A stretch of 64,000 bases of DNA from Saxidomus purpurata (taxonomy: Eukaryota > Mollusca > Bivalvia > Venerida > Veneridae). The notes under the pieces were generated by a model that was not told the DNA's origin, searched no databases, and saw nothing but the letters and a program-made list of their open reading frames with translations. Below are positions 59,161 through 64,000 of the stretch, in pieces (positions within the stretch are counted from its first letter, which is position 1; every line of letters begins with the position of its first letter). Made by a program: the position numbers and the translations under genes. The stretch spans positions 30,205,962 through 30,269,961 of the forward strand of contig JAFMSR010000003.1 of NCBI GenBank assembly GCA_022818135.1, written 5' to 3'.

Positions 59161-62158
59161 CTCTCTTATTAAAGAATGCATTAGCTATTTGAAATTATAT
59201 CCACAATATTATATATATTCTAACTTTGACATTTTGCATATACAAATCGCTATTTAATGACTGTCTTTATATAATAGAAATCAAATGGTACATTATATCC
59301 ACAGAATGGTTGCTATTCCAGATATGTGTAGAATCATTCAGCTTACAGCATGCAGGTATTCTTGTTATTTATCTGCCTACCAGTACTGTTGCAGACATCA
59401 GATACAAGATAAAAAACGTAACTTCTAGATGTCATCACTGTCACATGCTTTTATGTTGAAGGTTACAAACAAACACAAGAAGTGAATGCGAAATTAAGCT
59501 TTTCTTGAAATACAGTTAAGTCTAGGTCTCAACAAAAGCTGAAGTAAAGTAATGTTGAAGGTTTTCTCAATTAAGAGAGGTTCTGATTACCAGTCTGACA
59601 GTGATTTGTTTGATTGTTTGTGTGACACATTGCAACAGGGAATTATTCCGCAAATATTTTAGAGACGGCTTTGGTAATATTATGCATAAGTAAGAAAATG
59701 TTTAAAATGTTGAAGACTACCTTCTTTGTAAGAGACGATAGGTACTTTGATAAATTTTGGTAACTTGAATACTTATGTATTTTAACGTAATTTAAAAAAT
59801 TTAAATTGAAACATTTACCAGGTAATTAATATAAGTATGAGGACTGATACTCCTGCATGTACTATTATAAGATGTGTATTGATTACAGAGTTGTGTCCCT
59901 TTGAATGATTACCACCATTTGCAGAAGATAGGTATTATTTAATTTCTTGATGAAATTTACCAAGTTAGCCTTAAGTTGAGAGCCAGTTTCTGATTGATAG
60001 TTGAATAGTTAAGAGTCATTTAAATATCTTTGATCATTTTCTTTACATTTCACTGCAATTTGAAGCCTGTCAGCATCTATGTGTATGCAATTAAGCAGAA
60101 CAGACTGAAAGGCTCCTGTGATCATAATGAAGAAGTTCTTTTAATTATATAGGGATAATATTAGTGCATTTGATTTGTGTGCAAATTATATAATGAAATG
60201 AGATAAAGTGGTATATGCACTACGGTAATAAAAAGAGAATGCAGTTTAGTTCAAACCAGTTAATTTTTAATATACAATGTACTTGTTTGTATCAATTTAC
60301 AGAATATGTTTGATGATTTCAGAGTTTTAAACTTCTGATCAGTACACTTACAGAAAGATAGAACTGTAGAAAGTGCATGCAAATTCTACTGATAGCTCGT
60401 TAAAATTTACCAGTGCTTTTGAGTTGGAGGCTTTACAATTAATGTAACTACCCCTTCCATCAAGACAAAATCAATTTCTTGTTATATTTAGCAAAGAAAA
60501 TCCAAAAATATATTCTGTAACAGAAATTTTGTTTATCTCAAACAGATTATGGAAAATGCATCAATGCACCATTGTTTCCATAAGTGTTTCCTTTCAAGCT
60601 TTTGTTGCATACACTGTTGTACTATCCTCTTGTTTATGCTTTTTCTATCAGTCTGTGTTGCCAACAAGACATCCAAGTAATATGCAAAGACAGCTAAGGC
60701 TAAAAACAACATATGGTATTCAAGTTAATGCAGCATTGAATTCTTTGTTTTTACATAATCAAAGCAAATTCTATCCTGCAAAAAGTGGGAATTAAACCTA
60801 TGTTGGAATGCTTAGAATTGGATCGAGCCTAATATTTTTTGTTCCTGGATTTTTTAGTCTTTTGGCTTTGTCATTAGCTTGTATTAATTATTGTGTGTTT
60901 GATTCATTTTCAGTCTTGCACTTTTAATTACAGTCTATCTGAATAGGAAAAGGAGCTTGCTTTCATAAAAGAATCTTTGATGAAATATAGACATTGCTGT
61001 TTTATTGGTGAGGGGTAGAGCCCATTAATTACGTATGAGGTATTTACAGAAAGATATAAATGAATCATAAAATCTTAGCACTAACACACGCATAACTGAT
61101 ACATATGTTGATATACAAGTGTACGTATAATAGATTATTTGTTCAAAATTTTTCGATTGTGATCTAATGTTTATCTGATAATGAGATTTTACAAGTGATT
61201 TTTTTTACGCTGAAGATCTGTTTTGGGATGTACAATCAAACATTAAAACGTCATAGTGGATTTAAAACCCTTCTCTGGCAGGGGTCCTGACAGGTAATGG
61301 AAGGGAATATCTTGATTCCTCTGCTGATTAAGTGTACATTTTACAGCTTATAGCATGATAAAGAAAGAAATGTGTAATTAAAACATTTTATTACAATATA
61401 AATCGAAGAAATATATTTCGTCAGAATTTGCTACAGATGCTGTATATGTGTAATATTGTATCGAACAATAAAAGTACGTTGACTCCTTACCTATAAATAT
61501 GAACACTACATCTGATTAAACTGTTCAAACAAAAACATAAAAGCATTAAGTTTGCACGGATGGCACATGTCAGTGTAATGTCTATTGCAGGCTTGGCATA
61601 TAACAAAAAACTTTAAACAACAGACATGATCAATGTGTATGGCGCTTAAATTTTCTGGAATTTATTAATTATGAATATAAGCTCTGTATATGAAAATAAT
61701 CTGGTTAATTTATTGTTTAGTGTTTCGATATTATATACAGTATATAATTGTGTTGCAAAACAGCTTAAGCCGTGGACATATATGAGAACAAATCACATAC
61801 TGAAGAATTAAGACAATTTTTATTAAATTATTCAATTACAGAATTAAAAAAAAGATGTTGTGAAATGCATTATTACGTAATAATGTTAAATTAAGATGAA
61901 ATATTGTGTAGAATACAGAGTGAAGATAGATTTAATTCAAATATGCTATAAATTTCAAAATAGATCCCTGGATATTTGAACAAAGACTTTTGAAGACATC
62001 TTAAAAATCAAACTAACATTTTGAGAATATTTCACAGCCAAAAAATGGAGATTTTCGTAGAAACTATTTTTATAGAATGTGGTGAAACATGTGATGCCAT
62101 GTGTAAAACATACATCATACCTCATTTATAAAGACTATTCTGTGTATGTCATCCGGAT
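59161..62158. other. AT-rich DNA upstream of exon D, no gene recognised
   Basis: Short ORFs (59226-59459, 60529-60795) have no support. The last part must include the promoter of exon D if that exon is real. Confidence 0.4.
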
Positions 62159-62245
62159 ATGGAAGAAAATTTACTTCGTATGTCAAGTTATGATGAGGAG
62201 CAGTTGATGTATGGATTTGGTCTTGTTGATTATCTACAGAGTGTT
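62159..62245 (+). CDS. Alternative first exon D (29 codons)
   Basis: ATG then MEENLLRMSSYDEEQLMYGF, then GLVDYLQSV, ending at a consensus GTT|GTAAGT donor in phase 0, the same phase as exons A, B and C. Composition (acidic with Tyr/Leu) is protein-like and less A/T-biased at third positions than random ORFs nearby. It is short, so chance is a real alternative. If real, it is a third start for the gene extending beyond the window. Confidence 0.5.
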
Positions 62246-62299
62246 GTAAGTATATTAATTTTGTGTATCACTTCATCAATGAAGACAATATTGAACAAT

Positions 62300-62840
62300 A
62301 CTTGAAATACTAATTTTTCCTTTGTAATTGAACACTTATCAGTGCCCTAATTGAATACAATAAACAGTTTTCATAATTGAACACTGAATCAGTCTCATAG
62401 AATAATCAGACAAAATAACACTGTATCAATAAGCTAGCTAGGAAAACTTAATCAGTCCACATAACTGTACACATTTTAAGATTCATATCTGAACACAATC
62501 TAACTAAATGAACACAGGTAACTGATATTTGAACTCATAGTCTGCCTTTATAACTGAACACAATCTGTCTTTATAATTGAACACAATCTTTCACCAAAGC
62601 TAAACACATACCAGTATTCTCTCTATTACTGAAAGACATAATCAGTCTATATTAGTTGAAGACATAATCAGTCTATATTAATTGAGGACTTAATCAGTCT
62701 ATATTAATTAAAGACATAATCAGTCTATAGTAATTGAGGATCAGTCTATATTAATTGAGGACAGAATTGGAGTAATTGAGGATAGGACCAGTATGTATTA
62801 ATTGAAGACATAATCAGTCTTTATTATATACCTACTAATG
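62300..62840 (+). repeat. Diverged AT-rich tandem repeat, about 26-28 bp units
   Basis: 'cataatcagtctatattaat' followed by 'tgaaga' is repeated between about 62635 and 62825. Looser relatives ('aactgaacacaatctg') precede it from 62300. Confidence 0.75.
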
Positions 62841-63530
62841 TTTATCTGAATTTTCTTTAGTATTTGTGCAGTAAAATACAACATCCCGTATCAAATTTTC
62901 CGTATTAATTTCCGTATTAATTTCTGTATGAATTTAGCTGTATCTTATCTGTCCACCGTGTAAGTTGTACACAGATGCATATTCATATCATATTCCTACA
63001 CTAACAGTTGAAAAATAGATCCGCATTGCTGCATTAAAATAACTGTAGTTTTATTGTTGTCACATTTTTTTCAATGTCACATTTGAAGACAAAAGAATAC
63101 AATGTCTTTTTCGCATTAAATAAACCAGAGAGATGATTTAAATTTTGCATTTACTTTTTATCAATGTTGTTTGTTTATACACGGGAGAAAGAGGTGACGT
63201 CATTGACGTCATAAAAAACGTGACACGAAATAGCGCGTTATGTTGATTTTTGCCATTAATGACACAAATTAATGTTTATATAAAATTTAATATGATATTC
63301 AGCAAAAGGTATATAATAAAAGGTATATTATAACAGTCGGTTGATCTGCGTGACACTTTTTGCTCTTGACTTTCTTACTATAGACTATTCTCAGATCTTT
63401 ATATCAATCTAAAATGTGTATTCCAACTTAATCATAATAGTCTCTTAATGCTCTTTGAGACCATGTACTTGGCTCGTTAAGAAAACAATTCACTAACATA
63501 TTAAGTGATGTCTAAAGCTGTCTGAGATGT
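62841..63530. other. AT-rich DNA, nothing recognised
   Basis: No gene. 'gtgacgtcattgacgtcata' near 63195 contains two CRE-like TGACGTCA matches side by side. Confidence 0.35.
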
Positions 63531-63539
63531 TGTTTCAAG

Positions 63540-64000
63540 AAGTATTGTAATTGTATCTACATTCAAAAGTATTGTTATTGTATATACATTCAAATTTTTT
63601 GTAATTGTATATATATTCAAAAGTATTGTTATTGTATCTACATTCAAATTTTTTGTAATTGTATAATATTCAAAAGGTATTGTTATTTTATTTACATTCC
63701 AAATTTTTGTAATTTTATCATATATGCAAAAGTTGTTTTGTCTAATTCCAAATTTTTGTCATTGTATATATATTCAAAAGTATTGTTATTGTATCTACAT
63801 TCAAAAGTTTTGTTATTGTATATATATTCAAAAGTATTGTTATTGATATATATATATTCAAAAGTAATTTTTGTAATTTTATTTATATTCAAAAGTATTG
63901 TAATTTTATCAACATTCCAAAGTAATTGTATACAATTCAAAAGTATTGTAATTGTATCTACATTCAAAAGTTTTGTAATTGTATATTTATTCAAAAGTAT
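63540..64000 (+). repeat. AT-rich minisatellite running to the window end
   Basis: Units of about 27-28 bases, 'aagtattgtaattgtatcta' plus 'cattcaa', with variants. The 100-residue minus-strand ORF at 63692-63994 is a translation of this repeat. The array is truncated by the window. Confidence 0.85.

Noticed and set aside
63692..63994. 100-residue minus-strand Asn/Ile/Thr-rich ORF
   Set aside because: Translation of the AT-rich minisatellite.

Overview
The window is AT-rich, intron-rich, repeat-laden animal DNA. The repeat families point to a marine bivalve mollusc: short elements with internal tandem units, tRNA-headed SINEs, and 'gtccgtcggtcggtc' and 'ggtcaaggtcac' tracts. The species cannot be fixed from sequence alone. 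Coding DNA is a small fraction. I support one well-conserved gene (CDC37), a pair of duplicated small secreted-peptide genes, and the 5' part of one unidentified gene or genes, seen as four short exons with correct splice sites. Nearly all other open reading frames are chance ORFs in AT-rich or repeat DNA.

Layout. (1) 0.75-13.1 kb: two copies of a minus-strand, two-exon gene for an 86/78-residue secreted peptide, in duplicated blocks of about 2.5-2.9 kb. Each block keeps its own TATA box, intron and poly(A) signal. Between them lies a nested transposon complex (5.5-8.05 kb) and a 166-bp tandem array. (2) 15.2-32.5 kb: CDC37, the Hsp90 kinase co-chaperone, plus strand. Ten exons with consistent phases run from the conserved 'VSDDEDD' segment to the stop codon. 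The exon with the start codon was not found, so it may lie upstream of the window; the peptide genes would then sit antisense inside CDC37 intron 1. CDC37 introns carry a complete hAT transposon with 8-bp target duplication, a TTAA-flanked MITE, Helitron-like elements and SINEs. (3) 32.5-39 kb: intergenic or 3'-flank DNA with SINEs, MITEs and a poly-A/T tract. (4) 39.0-62.2 kb: four short exons, three of them with their own start codon and all compatible in phase 0. They look like alternative first exons of one long gene that continues to the right of the window. One encodes a predicted myristoylated, polybasic N-terminus. The only downstream coding exon has its donor splice site reiterated in a 29-bp minisatellite. 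The introns also hold a 38-bp and a 55-bp higher-order satellite.

The most interesting material is the Helitron-like family. In one case the same window contains both a filled and an empty target site, which shows precise insertion between A and T with no target duplication. The elements have subterminal inverted repeats and a 3' hairpin four bases before a terminal CTAG. The duplicated orphan secreted-peptide genes and the splice-donor minisatellite are also worth attention.
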